A stretch of DNA of 64,000 nucleotides. Source: Taenia hydatigena. Its lineage: Eukaryota > Platyhelminthes > Cestoda > Cyclophyllidea > Taeniidae. The stretch's first letter is position 1, and every line of letters begins with the position of its first letter. Where the stretch lies: the NCBI GenBank assembly GCA_036345935.2, contig JADWOT020000001.1, positions 27,321,027 through 27,385,026 of the forward strand, given 5' to 3'. Below, one piece after another: positions 32,167 to 43,600 of the stretch. The notes under the pieces are model-generated. The model made no database searches. It was given only the letters and a program-made list of their open reading frames with translations, and was not told the DNA's origin. The position numbers and the translations under genes are program-made.

Positions 32167-32535
32167 ATGTTAGTCTTGCGGCAATTCAAAGTCATCATGT
32201 GCGTAGTAGACATTGAAGGAGTCGAGGAGGACTTCCTCATGAGCATCCTCTTCTGCATGTGTGGATCCGCACATGCAGATGAGCCGAGCTAGTCAATGCC
32301 GCCCGTCGATGATGCTGCCCATGTGCGGCGCCAAGTCTTCACACTGCTGCTAGCTAAGTGTCCACTTAAGCAGTTCAGGCGTTGCCACCAGCAATGTGCA
32401 TTACAGAGGAGGGCCAGCAGGATGCGACTGAGCAGGTGGAGACAGTACCACCACCAACGTCACCGTCTCAACCATCGCTGGCCTCACTCACCTTGCCGCA
32501 GTACTCCCCACCTCAGTCGTCCATATCCGCCAGTA
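32167..32535 (+). pseudogene. Extra copy of exons 1-2 of acidic/Ser-rich gene, broken
   Basis: ATG at 32,167 starts MLVLRQFKVIM, then DIEGVEEDFLMSILFC, and loses frame within a few codons (a few extra bases near 32,262), hitting TAG. A TTACAG acceptor at about 32,396 opens an exon-2 relative (EEGQQDATEQVE, then SPSQPSLASL). The intact downstream copy is at 33,390-34,828. The right arm has a single hybrid copy of this pair. Confidence 0.6.
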
Positions 32536-33389
32536 GGTTGAATGCACATTGCCTATCTTATTCCACCTCTCCCATGCCCACTCCCTCCTGCCACCACCAC
32601 CATCATCTTCTTCTTCTCCTCCGCCTCCTCCTCCTCACTCACCTCCTTCCCACCTTCCTAAGAAGGAGGAACACACATAATTCTCGGTGCCCACCATCTA
32701 CTGCGGCACGTCGTCTGCACTACATTTCGCCACTTTCTCCAGTGAGCATGTGGACGACTGTCATGGCAAGTGCTTGAACCTACCAACCAAAGTGAATGAC
32801 GTTTTGCAGAGGACACCATCTCCCCACCACAATGTGGCTCACTGCAGGTGAGTTTAATCACGCACGTACACCTGTGGTGAGTTGGTGGAGCAGTTGAGTT
32901 GTGACAAGTGCGCCCTACACTACATTGCGTTGTTTGCAGATCACTCATGCCCTGCCTAACTCTGTGCTCACTTCCCTTTCCATTTCACATAAGCCCATAT
33001 GGAGGCAGGAGGTCAAATTGAAGGTGACGTTGTCATTCTCAACACTGTCGCATATCCACTGCAAATGGACGACTCTCGACATGGAGGCACAAGTGGCTAT
33101 CTACCAACTACTCATGCGTTTGCACCTAAACCTGCCTGCCCTTCCTCCTGTTTGTCTGTTTACCTGTCTGTCTGCTGTCTGCTGTCTGCCCACTTACCTA
33201 CCAACCTGAATGTGTCGCGCTGTCTGTCGGCAGAATTCAAATCGTATTGATTGCCTCCGCCCAATAAATCAATCAATCAAGCAAGCAACCAATCGGCATG
33301 TCGCATTTGAACGTCACTTGCACTTTTACGTACACACGCTGAGGTAGGTTCGCTGCAGCCACTTCATGCCAGTCTTCTGTTAATAGAAA

Positions 33390-34828
33390 ATGAGCAACTA
33401 CGTGGTTAATATTGCGAGAGCCGAGGAAGACTTCCTCCTGAGCATCCTCTTCTGCGTGTACAGGTACATGCAGATGAGCGAAGCTCGTCGGAGATGTCTG
33501 TGTGCAGCTCCGAGTGTTCAATCTGCTGGTAAGTGTGCGATTGAGCGGCGTCAGCGTCACTAATAACACTGTGTGTTTCAGAGGAGGGCGAGCTGGTCGT
33601 GATTGAGGAGGCGGAGCCAGCACAGCCAACACAGCCGTCGGAGTCAACGGAGCCGGAGGAGCTCGCGGAGGAGGAGGAGGAGGAGGAGATGCTAATGCCA
33701 TCATCGCCGTCTCAAGCATCGCTGGCCTCACCCATCCTGTCCCAGTCCTCCTCATCTCAGTCCTCTATATCCTCCAGTACGTTGCTTGAACATGGTCTAT
33801 CTCATCCTTCGTTTCTCATGTCTACTCCCTTTACGCTTTTATACTGCCTACCCCTTCCCTCATTCTGTGTCTCCCATTTCTTTCAGGCATCCATGCATTC
33901 ATTTTATGCATTCATTCATTCATTCATTGATGAGACTCACTCTCGAACCAATTCAGTGTGGTGAACCACTTCGCTGTCTACTTCTCCTCCTCATCCACCT
34001 TCTTTCCCATTCCCTTCACGTAGGCTTAGAGGTGAACTACGAAGTGGAGGACTTGCTCGTTCCTCTACAGGACCGTGAGGGGCAGGCGCAGGGAGAAGGG
34101 TCAGCTATGTCACCCACCACCAGTGGCACGCCCACCTCCCACTACCTCAGCGCCTCCTCACCCAACCACGTGGTTGGTGTCTCTTGGGGAGGTGGCGACA
34201 ATGATACAGTGCAGCCAATGCGAGTGCCAATTACACATGAATCGTCATCACCGCTCGTCCGTCTCGAGGGTGGGCAGGAGTCGGTGGAGGCCAACACTCC
34301 CCCACCAATCCGCTCATCGACTCACGAAATCGTTAGTCCAGACAGCACGTCGGGTGAGTGAATACCACCTACCACCCACCTCTCTCCACTCTCTAGCAAC
34401 CCATCCATCATCCATCACCCATCGTCCATCGTCGTCGGCGTCGTCATCATCATCGATTTTTCTCTCATTTGACAGTTGGATCGGAGGCTCGTCAACAGTC
34501 CCTTCGCCTTTCAGTAAGTGCGCCTTCTTCTACCTATACTACTACTACCACCACTACTAATACTACCACTACGACTGCTTCTGCTGTTGATGCTGCTATC
34601 TACTTTATTCTTGCCTCATTATATCGTGCGATTTTGATGACACCTACATGTGCGTAGCACACGCGACTGCCATTCCTTTACACTCTCCTCTCTTTCCTCC
34701 CTTCTCTCCCTTCCCCCACCCACCCTTTTTCTCCCTCAATACGCCTTTTGCATTTGCAGTGGAGAAGACGCCTTCGTAACAACATCCGACGCGTGCTGCG
34801 CTCACTTTCTTCTTGCTGTCGCCGTTGA
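33390..34828 (+). CDS. Acidic/serine-rich protein with Arg-rich tail, five exons
   Basis: Exons are 33,390-33,528, 33,582-33,776, 34,024-34,353, 34,476-34,513 and 34,760-34,828. All junctions are GT-AG, all phases agree, and the product is 256 residues. Exon 1 gives EEDFLLSILFCVYRYMQMSE and a cysteine pair. Exon 2 is Glu-rich (a run of seven) then Ser/Gln-rich. Exon 3 is hydrophilic (VNYEVEDLLVPLQDREG, SPTTSGTPTSHYLSASSP, VPITHESSSPLVRLEGGQES). Exon 4 is a 38-nt micro-exon (GSEARQQSLRLS). Exon 5 is WRRRLRNNIRRVLRSLSSCC then RR and TGA. In-frame stops just before the ATG fix the start unless an upstream exon joins at TTAATAG. The copy at 36.6-35.8 kb is broken by a stop in exon 3 and lacks exons 4-5. 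The family is unknown and no signal peptide was seen. Confidence 0.6.
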
Positions 34829-35740
34829 TGCTGTAGTTGCTGCTGTTGCTGTTATCGTTTCGGGTTCAGTGACCCGTAAATGCAATGCTTTTTTACATGC
34901 TTGATTGAAACAGATGGTGCCTTATTAGCGCCACCAACACAGCGTCCAAACCATGGGAGAGTGGGTAGACGGACACTCCTCATCGCCAAAGGCCGACGTC
35001 ATGTTTGCTGCCATCTGAAAACGCAGCTTACACCCCACCAACCAACAAGATGTTAGGCGGGATATGGTACAAGTGCTCATCTTTTGTGAAGGTGATCGAC
35101 ACTTGCAAGTCAATGTAGGTAAGGTCAGTCCATTGCTCCAATTGAGCAACGCGTCTATTCGTTTTGAATATGAACTTTGCTACAAAACACATGCTTGAAG
35201 TAAATAGACGTGCACGACTAATTGACAAAATGACATTCCTCGCTGTCGTTTAAACCACTTTTACGACTTGTTGGCAAACCTTACAGCATCACTATTATGC
35301 ATTTGCATTACTGATATACAAATATTAAAAACTTTCTCATTTAGCGCGCTTTGTAAATTGCCATTAGTACGTTCGCTACTCAAATTATACGCAAAAGTCG
35401 AAAATGTTGGTATTTGTCGTAATTATGATTCCATCAAAAATACATAGAAATTCAAAGTTTGTTTGTTTTACCGGACGAACTTTGAACTGATTAGCCAGAT
35501 TTGTGCACGGCTTGCGTAAGTGGTGCGGGCTTTTGGGGGTAAATTTTGTGGAATAATGCGCCTTTATCCGCTGCCAAAAGTTGGGAGCTTGGTAAGCACT
35601 GAGTATCTTTTGATTACTTTTAGTTAGTCAGTTGCTGTGAGGTAGTTTAAATGTCGATTTGTTCCCTTTATACACACTTGTTAGAGTAGACGCAAATACC
35701 TCTTAATGTGGCTGTTGACGGTTACTTTTCAACTGCAGGG
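34376..35740. other. Palindrome spacer
   Basis: This is sequence between the two arms. It holds exons 4 and 5 of the acidic/Ser-rich gene (34,476-34,828), short trinucleotide tracts (ACT/ACC near 34,540-34,575) and a truncated A-block (35,010-35,735). The last two exons therefore have no counterpart in the right arm. Confidence 0.75.
35010..35735 (-). repeat. A-block, truncated copy in the spacer
   Basis: Same orientation as 37,205-38,270 and opposite to 25,865-26,885. On the minus strand it reads LQVSITFTKDEHLYHIPPN, but it begins inside the block so the RSGTVANF end is missing. It abuts the truncated end of the right-arm gene copy at 35,741, giving A-B-A order in the right half. Confidence 0.75.
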
Positions 35741-35784
35741 TTGGTAGGTGGTGGTCACTCACCCGTCGTGCTGTCTGGACTAAC

Positions 35785-36587
35785 GACTTCGTGAGTGGAT
35801 GAGCGGATTGGTGGGGGAGTGTTGGCCTCCACCGACTCCTGCCTACCCTCGAGACGGACGAGCGATGATGACGATCCATGTGTAATTGGCACTCTCATTG
35901 GCTGCACCGCATCATTGTCGCCACCTCCTTACGAGGCACCAACCACGTGGTTGGGTGAGGAGGCGCTGAGGTAGTGGGAGGTGGGCGTGCCACTGGTGGT
36001 GGGTGACATAGCTGACCCTTCTCCCTGCGCCTGCCCCTCACGGTCCTGGTGAGGAATGAGCAAGTCCTCCACTTCGTAGTTCACCTGTTAGCCTGCGTGA
36101 AGGGAAGAAGTGGTTCACCACACCGAATTGGTTCGAGAGTGAGTCTCATCAATGAATGAGTGAATGAAGGCATAAAACGAAAGCGTGGAGGGAGTAGACA
36201 TGAAAAACGAGGACTGGGACAGGGTGGTTGAGGACAGCGATGCTTGAGACGGCGATGATGGCATTAGCGTCTCCTCCTCCTCCGCGACCTCCTCCAGCTC
36301 CGTTGATTCCGACGGCTGCAATGGCTGCGTTGGCTGTGCTGGCTCCACCTCCTCAATCACGACCAGCTCGCCCTCCTCTGAAACACACAGTAACGCTGAC
36401 GCTGCTCAATCGCACAACGCTTACCAGCAGATTGAACACTCGGCACTGCACACAGACAGCTCCGACGAGCTTCGCTCATCTGCATGTAGCTGTACACGCA
36501 GAAGAGAATGCTCAGGGGGAAGTCCTCCTCGGCTCCTTCAATGTCTACTACGTGCATGATGACTTTGAATTGCCGCAAGACTAACAT
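35785..36587 (-). pseudogene. Right-arm copy of acidic/Ser-rich gene, truncated
   Basis: Minus-strand exon 1 (from ATG 36,587: MLVLRQFKVIM...DIEGAEEDF...YMQMSEARRSC), exon 2 (Glu-rich, QPTQPLQPSESTELEE) and exon 3 align with 33,390-34,353. Exon 3 has an internal stop: the TCTTGGGGA of the intact copy reads TCGTAAGGA here. The exon 2 donor is lost, and exons 4-5 are absent because the arm ends. Exon 1 begins like the copy at 32,167 and ends like the one at 33,390, so it is a recombinant. Confidence 0.7.
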
Positions 36588-37204
36588 GATTGATCGTTCT
36601 CTATGTTCTTACTTAGGCCACATGGGCATTGGATGTGCTGCCTAGCGATACGATTGTTTGCGTTGAAATTAATAAAGGTGATGAAGGACAACTAATTTTC
36701 CTTGTCATTATTTTTTGGAGGAGAGAACTAACTGGTTGGGTGATTTGTTTGTGTTGCGCGTGGGTAGTGGCTGCATGTGGTAGGGTGTAAGTGTGCTGCA
36801 GTGCTTGTGTTTCGTACTGTGTTTGTGTGTGTGTTGTATGCGTTTGGGCTGCGATCATGAAGAGTCGTTGTTAGTTGGCTCTGGGAGGAGAGTGGAGAAT
36901 CTGAAGAGCCTCCTTCCTCTTCTAAGACGGAGAAGAAGAAGAAGTATTAATGGAGTTGTGAATGCTCATAGGAAGCTCGGTGTTGAGGGATGTGTGACGC
37001 GCGATCAAATTAGACAGATAGATAGATGGATGGAGGGAAGGATGGAAGAAAGAAAGAAAGGAAGGAAGGAGGAGGGAGGGATGAAGACTTGGATTTGTGA
37101 AGGTGTAGGCGAGAGGAAGAAGTGGGGAGTAGTGAAGTTGTGAGCTGCACAGAAGCGGGAGTTGTGAATTGAGGAACCGTGGAGATGGGGTAGGGTAGCT
37201 GTCG

Positions 37205-38270
37205 TGTCTCTTGACAGAGGGAATCAAAAAGTTCAGATCATTCCACACAAAAGTAATCCTGTTAAATTGTCGAGCGCTCCTACCTCTATCATGATCAACT
37301 ATCCCAGTAGAATCGAACCTGTTTTCACAATTGCATTCTGGTTACTGGCAGATCAGGTAAGTTTAGACAATTAGCAGTCATGTCATAACAGCTGCCACAA
37401 GAGGTAGAAGGTCAGGTGGCACTCTACTGCATGGAACAACTGCCAATGTAATTGATGCTCAAATCAGGAAGTACTTACGAAGTTGGCCACTGTACCACTG
37501 CGTCTACCTCTAGTGAGATGTGCAGGCATCGCAACCGAAAAATTGCCATCTGAAATCGTAGCTTACACCCCACCAGCCAACAAGATGTTAGGCGGGATTT
37601 GGTACAAGTGCTCATCTTTTGTGAAGATGATCGACACTTGCAAGTCAATGTGAGTAAGGTCAGTTTATTGCTCCAATTGAGCAACGCGTCTATTTATTTT
37701 GAATATGAACTTTGCTACAAAACACATGCTAAAAGTAAATTGAAGTGAACAACCAATTGACGAAATGACGTTACTCATTGTTTTCGAACTGCCTTTACGA
37801 TTTGCTGACGGACCTCGCAATATCACTATTATGCATTTATATTGCTAATATGTAAATATTAACAGTGTTCTCATTTTGTGCACTTTGTAAACTGTTATTT
37901 GTATGCTTGCTGCCCAAATTATACCAAAAGTCGAAACTGTTGGTATTCGTCGTAATTATGGTTCCATCAAATATACATAAAAATTTAAAGCTTATTTGTT
38001 TCATCGGACGAACTTTGAACTGAGTAGCCAGATTTGTGCGCGGCTTGCGTGGTTTGCGCGTGTTTTCGGGGATAGATTTCCTGAGTTAATGCGCCTTCAT
38101 CTGCTGCCAAAAGTTTGGAAGCCAGTAAGTATCAAGCATTTTTTTATTATTTTTAGTTAGCTAGTTGTTGTGAGGTACTTTAAATGTCGATTTGTTTCCT
38201 TTATACACATACTTGTTAGAGTAGACGCAAAGGCATCTTAATGTGGCTGTTGACGGTTTCTTTTTATTTG
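37205..38270 (-). repeat. A-block, right-arm copy with exon remnant
   Basis: The minus strand reads QVSIIFTKDEHLYQIPPN and, about 70 nt later, FSVAMPAHLTRGRRSGTVAN F ending at a GTAAGT donor (37,478-37,477). The two coding blocks are in different frames, separated by GTGGGGTGTAAGCT...TTTCAG. That could be a very short intron (24 nt in phase) or an insertion. Confidence 0.7.
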
Positions 38271-39040
38271 CAAGGTCTTCTCACGTGCATTCTTTCCTGT
38301 ATAGATATAAATTTCGACTGTTTTTGCGGTTTGTGAGGTTATTTGTTTTTACTGACGTTTGAATTTGAGCATTGGGGCGTGATTTTGTGGAGAGGAGCTT
38401 GGAAATTACGTGCTTGGTGCTTTCTTGCAAATAAGCACCAATTTTACGAGTGTGCCGATGTATGCTTTTGCCTTTACCAGTTTATTTGTTAGACCAACCT
38501 TTTCAGAAACAGCTGCGGTTGCTCTCATAACTTTGTGATTTCCATTTGCACTGCCTGATCGCGTTGATGTTGTTACTGCAAAACACTTCTTTGGATTGAG
38601 TGCGATTGATTTAACTGTTTTTAAGCAGTTCCTTATTTTAGTAAGAATGAGTTTTGATGAATGAGGTCCAATTTGATAAAGGGATTTGCAACTTTGGTAA
38701 AGTGAACGCAAAAGTCTCATATTATGGCTGTTAGGACGTTTTGTTTTCTAACTACGATGCCTACTCACGCACACTTTTCGCTGTATGACACCTCGAGTGA
38801 TAAGTTAAGATTGTTTTGGCAATTTGTAATTTGTTTGCTTTCTCACTACGAAGTGTTAACCATATTTATAAATCTTATTATGCATTATTTAGGTCGTTTT
38901 CGTGCTAGAATGGACACTGAAGAAGAAGAAGCTGCATCAGTAATGAGTGCGAATCTCGTCTTTGTTATCACTTTACACATTTCTCAGGTAAGATTGGATT
39001 GTGCTAAATGAGTTGTTGTTGTCCTTTTTCGTGTGGGCAG

Positions 39041-39238
39041 CTATGAAATCAATGTGCGTCCATATGTTGGATGGGAAAGTGCTGTTCTCCTTTACCTGCT
39101 TCACCTGCGCTATTTCCATTACTGTGATATGGGTGTTGTTGGCGCACATATGGATGGCGGAGGAGTGGATGCAGGACGAGGGTTGTTTGTTGTGTCGATG
39201 TGGTCCCTGCTGTGAAACATGTTGTGTAGAGGGCCTCG
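39041..39238 (+). CDS. Candidate membrane-anchor exon, right arm intact
   Basis: After a GTGTGGGCAG acceptor, ATG at 39,043 opens a frame with a hydrophobic segment (VLFSFTCFTCAISITVIWVL) followed by CLLCRCGPCCETCCVEGL and a GTGATG donor at 39,239. A hydrophobic helix followed by a dense cysteine cluster suggests a membrane-anchored protein. The left-arm copy (24,803-25,007) is broken by a G-run and a CGA-to-TGA change. The next downstream segment (about 39,518-39,585, GCCDGEVTCDECVEW) is also cysteine-rich and open in one frame in both arms, but its phase does not join cleanly. Confidence 0.45.
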
Positions 39239-39599
39239 GTGATGGCCTAATGGTAGGTTGCTCAGCTTTGACGGCATGAGTTGGTGTCTCTGAGTGTGGT
39301 GGACGCAGCAGGGTTAGGAGCGGAGGAAGAAGGAGTGGCTAGTGTGAAGCTTGGGCATCACCACACAGACTGTACTTTCTAGCAGTCTTAAGTGTTTGCT
39401 TGTTGAGGTGCCTGTTTCTTTTTTCTCCTATTAGTAGTTATGTTTGTGTATGTTAGCTTTGCAGCGCTTTGGACCCCCGCACATTGGTCTTTCCATTGTT
39501 TGTTTTTTTCCTTTTTAGATGCCACAAACTTACCTTGGTTGTTGTGATGGTGAAGTAACATGTGATGAGTGTGTGGAATGGTAGGCAATGCAAGATGTT

Positions 39600-39910
39600 G
39601 GCGTGATTCGCGGTGGCGGTGGCGGCGGTAGCGTCTTTGTTTGGATTGTGCGATGCGACTGTTGGCATGGACGACAGGGTCTACTACTGCTATTATGCCT
39701 CCGTATGTTTGTCTTCGCGGGCATGGGTGGCTGGGTGATTAAGTGGGTGGGTGGCGGAGAAGGAAGGGAAAGGCTAGGGAACTGTGCCGTGGGTGTGTGA
39801 AAGAGTGAAGGAGACGTTCACTTACGACGACGACAACGACAACGAATGGAAGTGCTATGGACCAGAGTTCGATGGTGGCAATTGCGGTATGTCTTGTTTC
39901 CGCAGGTACG
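39600..39910 (+). pseudogene. Right-arm copy of Cys/Gly-rich exon, frameshifted
   Basis: This is the partner of 24,157-24,437. A one-base deletion after TACTGCTATTAT (about 39,691), a 12-base insertion (about 39,739-39,750) and an extra two bases near 39,790 close the frame. The CGCAG/GTACGG donor at the end is retained. Confidence 0.5.
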
Positions 39911-41097
39911 GAAATGTTTTTGCGGTGGGAGGGTGGAAGTTAATTTGTTGCTGACTGTAAAGGTGATGAATGGTGGTGCATCATCTTAGAGGAGGTAAGT
40001 AAGTGGGTAGGTCTCCACTGTTGGATGTGTTGGGCGCGAACTATTGGGAGGAGGTGAAGGCGACTGTCGTGCTTCTCCTACTACTATTGCGACTTGGCCT
40101 TAGGAGTGAGAATGGATGGAAAAGGAGGGGATGGGAAAGACCATGTAGGGGGTATCTGGGGTAGAAAGCTGGGGTGGTTTCCGACCTCATCTGGACTAAT
40201 TACTATCAAGGTTGGGGTTGGGGCAGAGTTTGGGATGGGATGTGGTTTGTACGCTGTGGCGTGTCAATTGGGTGGATTCGTGGTGGTCCCTCGTGTCGGC
40301 ATGGGGATTGGGTGTTGTTTTTGAAGTTGTCAGTTTCCGTGTATTCTGAAAAGGTAGAAAGTGTTGGAGGGAAAGATGGGAATGTACTTTGCAGCCTTAA
40401 AGCACTAGCAGTAGTCAGTACTTGCGGTTGAACTAATTGGTGGAAAGGGTTAAACGCATTAAAGTGTGTGAATTTTAATACTACTAAATGTATTCACTGA
40501 TGCGAAAGCCTAAGTTGGCATTAGGGAAGGCGGATCGGTGGCCACTTTTGAAAGACTGTTTCCTTCTCTTCAAAAATCGTTTAAAGAAGAAGTGTGGCGA
40601 TTAGGTGTTGTTTAAAGCGATTGAGTGGGTCCTTCGCAGTAGTAAGGGACGATGCTTTGAAATGTGCATATCTCATAGTCGTTGATGAAGACTGTTTCAG
40701 CGACTGGTCTGGTGCATTCGAGGAAGCTGTGACTATGGCAGTGAAGGAAACAAATTATCTAGCAGAAATGTGAAATAGTGTCTGATTTGGCTGCACCCGA
40801 GTGTGTGACGAAGGTGGCTCTGATTAGAGCCAGTGCTTACGTAATGCTGTAGCCTCGATTTTCTAAATTGGATTTCTTGTAGAAAAAGTGGTTAGAATGA
40901 TGCGAAGGTAGTAAGATGGAGACGTCAGCCATGAAATAATATTTTGTGCTCGTGTGTGCCGACTTACAAAGGGTAGTGGTGGGGACGTAGGATTGGATGG
41001 AATGAGCCTCCCTTTTGGGTGTTGTACAGATGTGGAAGAGGATGGGAAAGTAGTGATTTGTGTGAAGTGATGGAAATGGCGTCTTTTGCACTTGTAG

Positions 41098-41508
41098 CGA
41101 GTCAGGCGGTATGAATGTGTCACGGAGTGGCTTTGCGGACACATTGAGGTGAATGCTGGAACCAATTTTGGGCCCGCATCGGCCAGCGGTGTCATTGGTG
41201 GTGGCGGTGGCGGTAGTGCCTGCGATGGATCCTCTCTCAACGACCTATGGCTTCAATGGGCAGTCTTGAGGCGTTGTTTACCGACTCACTCACTCACTCA
41301 CCCGCCAGCCCATGCTCTGCCTGATGTCGTCGAGGGCATAGGATGTTTGGAAGAGGTGGTTGGAAGCACCCTCCCGTGTGTGCAGAAAACCACACGTGAA
41401 ATTGTTCCCTTCCCTCCCCTGCCCTGCCCTGCCCTGCCTTGCCCTGCCCTCCTGTCTTCTTCTCCCTTCTGCCACCAACGCCGCTGCTGCTTCTGCTCCT
41501 TATGGTAA
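41098..41508 (+). CDS. Candidate exon with Gly run, right arm open
   Basis: The sequence is open from a CTTGTAG acceptor to TGA, 136 codons: VTEWLCGHIEVNAGTNFG, a GVIGGGGGG run, SLNDLWLQWAVLRRCLP, and VVEGIGCLEEVVGSTLP. The C-terminal part runs through a CCCTG tandem repeat (about 41,416-41,450), so the true exon probably ends earlier, near CVQKT. The left-arm copy is frameshifted. It aligns as the most distal candidate exon of the outward-facing cysteine-rich gene. Function is unknown. Confidence 0.4.
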   Translation, partial: RVRRYECVTEWLCGHIEVNAGTNFGPASASGVIGGGGGGSACDGSSLNDLWLQWAVLRRCLPTHSLTHPPAHALPDVVEGIGCLEEVVGSTLPCVQKTTREIVPFPPLPCPALPCPALLSSSPFCHQRRCCFCSLW

Positions 41509-41654
41509 TGTGAATACTTTAGCTATCATTATTGCTGCTACCATTGGTAATACTTAACTATTGCTACTGTTGCAATCAGTAAAGGCGCCTTTCATCCTTC
41601 GGAATATGCAGGATGTGTTGGATATTTAGGAGTAGGTTAGGGACACTACGCCGA

Positions 41655-43600
41655 CTTTTGGTGATCATTTATCTACCCACTCCTCATTTATTAATTCATT
41701 CCTGCCCGATTGTACAAATTGAAGAAGTTGTGAAGAAGTTGACTGGACATTTAGCACCCTGCGTCATTGCTGGTGACATGGGCTGACGCAGTTGAGCTCT
41801 TGTGTGATGGTATCAATGAAAATATTATCCATTGCTCCTTTGAGGCGATGCATCAGGCATAAAACAGTTGTTTGTGCGTCTACTCTCCTCCACTCATTCT
41901 CCACCATTTGGTGTGAGTTGGTATATCTGCAGGTGGTCACGTGTAAGAACTCTCGGTCGACGAACGGAGGTCGCCAGTTCAATCATGGAAGAGCAATTGC
42001 TGACCGAAAGTGCCCACAGCAACCTCTGGAAGTGCATCGAAATGGAGATCGGTTAAGCAAGCGTATTTGACGCAGTTGAATTGAGCGCCCTGAGGTAGTA
42101 TCAACCGCAAAGATGGAGCCAGCTTACCACCACCACCGGGACCGTCTCTGAAAGGACAGCTGAGAAATGTCACTATGTAACTGGAATGAGTAGAACCTTG
42201 ATTACAAGTTCATTACAACATGCATACATGAGAGTTCTTCCAGAATTCCAGACAATAGTCCTCCATAGCCTAGAATTTTATTGTTCTTATGTGACCATCT
42301 AACACTCGTTTTCTAATCAGTCGAGCTGCTGTGCAAAAAATAAAAATAACTATTCTTATGACAGATCTATCCTACAATTTATTTCATTGGCTACCACTCA
42401 GCCAATCAGATGTTCCAGAAGTCTTTTCACGGTCAACAAGAGATCTGACCAATTAAAAGAAACGGAACATGTAATTAGACTTTCCCGACATAAATCCGAT
42501 GTTTGCTTGCAGCTATGTAGGCTGGTTTGTGGACATAAAAACGTCCTGGAACTCGTCACTTTCCATTGGTTATTGACCAGCGAATCAGATGGCGTTTAGC
42601 CGAGAAGAGATTTACGGTCGCCTTAGGGGATACCTGGATCGGCGTTTTGGGGTCTGCGTCAAATCATCCTAGTTCTAATCTCACAACAAGTACATGATAT
42701 CATTGTTGTAAGTCGACAGAGCAACCCAATTCATGGTAAATGAGGTTTGGGAATGATTTTATATCAAGTACTAAGTTACCTTGCGTCGCAAGGGATTGTC
42801 CTGACCACTGCCTATTCAATATCGAAACAAAAGCTAAGTTTGACGAGCGCAAAGCCACTTAAATAAACATTTGCTATTCATTCACGATTTTTAATAAGAC
42901 TTTATTCGACATTACCCAAGCTAGCTTCTTTTGAGCAAAAAACGCAGTCCTCATGAGTTCTCCCTTGCCCCGTGGAGGTACATACGTAATTGTGTAAATG
43001 AGACGCTGGAGCCAATGACAAATCATTGCGTTTCCACCTGTGAGGGTCATAGCACTCCTCAGAATGTGAAAATTTAAGCACCTTGCAACATCCCTAGACT
43101 CCCTTGAAGGCAAAAGTGGGCGCATTACTAGGGCAGAATATGCATATTCAATAAACATAGGGCACGAGGATGCTGGCATGTCCCAGAGGCCAGGCCACGC
43201 GACTAGGACAACATGGCCACCCAAGTCAGGGTACCGAAAGCGGCAGTCAAACAAATAAGGTATTACACACTCGTTTCTCAATGCGTGTGTGTGAACTGGA
43301 ACACCCCATCAGGAACCGACGCCAGCATTGTTGCCTACTCCATTGCTAACACATTTGATACCAAGGTGTGAAAGCAGCATTTTCTCCCTTTGACGACGAG
43401 TTTCACCTCTTATAATCTAAAGCCAAATCAAACCACTTCTGTCGCCGTTTGTGCACGCATTGATGGAAGATATTCTGACGACAGAGAGCACCTTGGTGCC
43501 CTACACCTGCTTTGGAGCGCGATGAGTTCTCTATGTTCGATTTTGCTGAAAGCTGAACCACCACTACTACCACTACTACTACTGCTTAGGACTAGCCATA
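41655..43600. other. Right-arm-only segment, about 1.9 kb
   Basis: No counterpart was found at the equivalent place in the left arm. It contains a partial small inverted-repeat element (43,085-43,235) and a minus-strand 135-codon frame (42,874-43,281) that runs through that element and is therefore doubtful. Nothing else was recognised. Confidence 0.5.
43085..43235 (+). repeat. Small inverted-repeat element, one end
   Basis: CTCCCTTGAAGGCAAAAG...ATATGCATATTCAATAAACA...GAGGCCAGGCCACGCGACTA matches the end at 815-960. Confidence 0.55.

Larger units (their letters stand above)
19060..34375 (+). repeat. Left arm of large imperfect palindrome
   Basis: This arm aligns in inverted orientation with 35,741-44,640. 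Anchors are 19,070-19,480 with 44,640-44,230; 19,640-19,900 with 44,000-43,640; 21,930-26,885 with 41,600-37,205; and 31,580-34,375 with 37,190-35,741. Left-only material includes a second copy of a 0.79-kb tandem unit (20.3-21.9 kb), a block at 23.18-23.75 kb, 26.89-31.58 kb and 32.2-33.4 kb. Local identity is roughly 90-95% by eye. The arm carries a minus-strand cysteine-rich gene family and a plus-strand acidic/serine-rich gene. Confidence 0.85.

Noticed and set aside
42874..43281. 135-codon minus-strand frame
   Set aside because: Runs through a MITE-like element end and matches no family.
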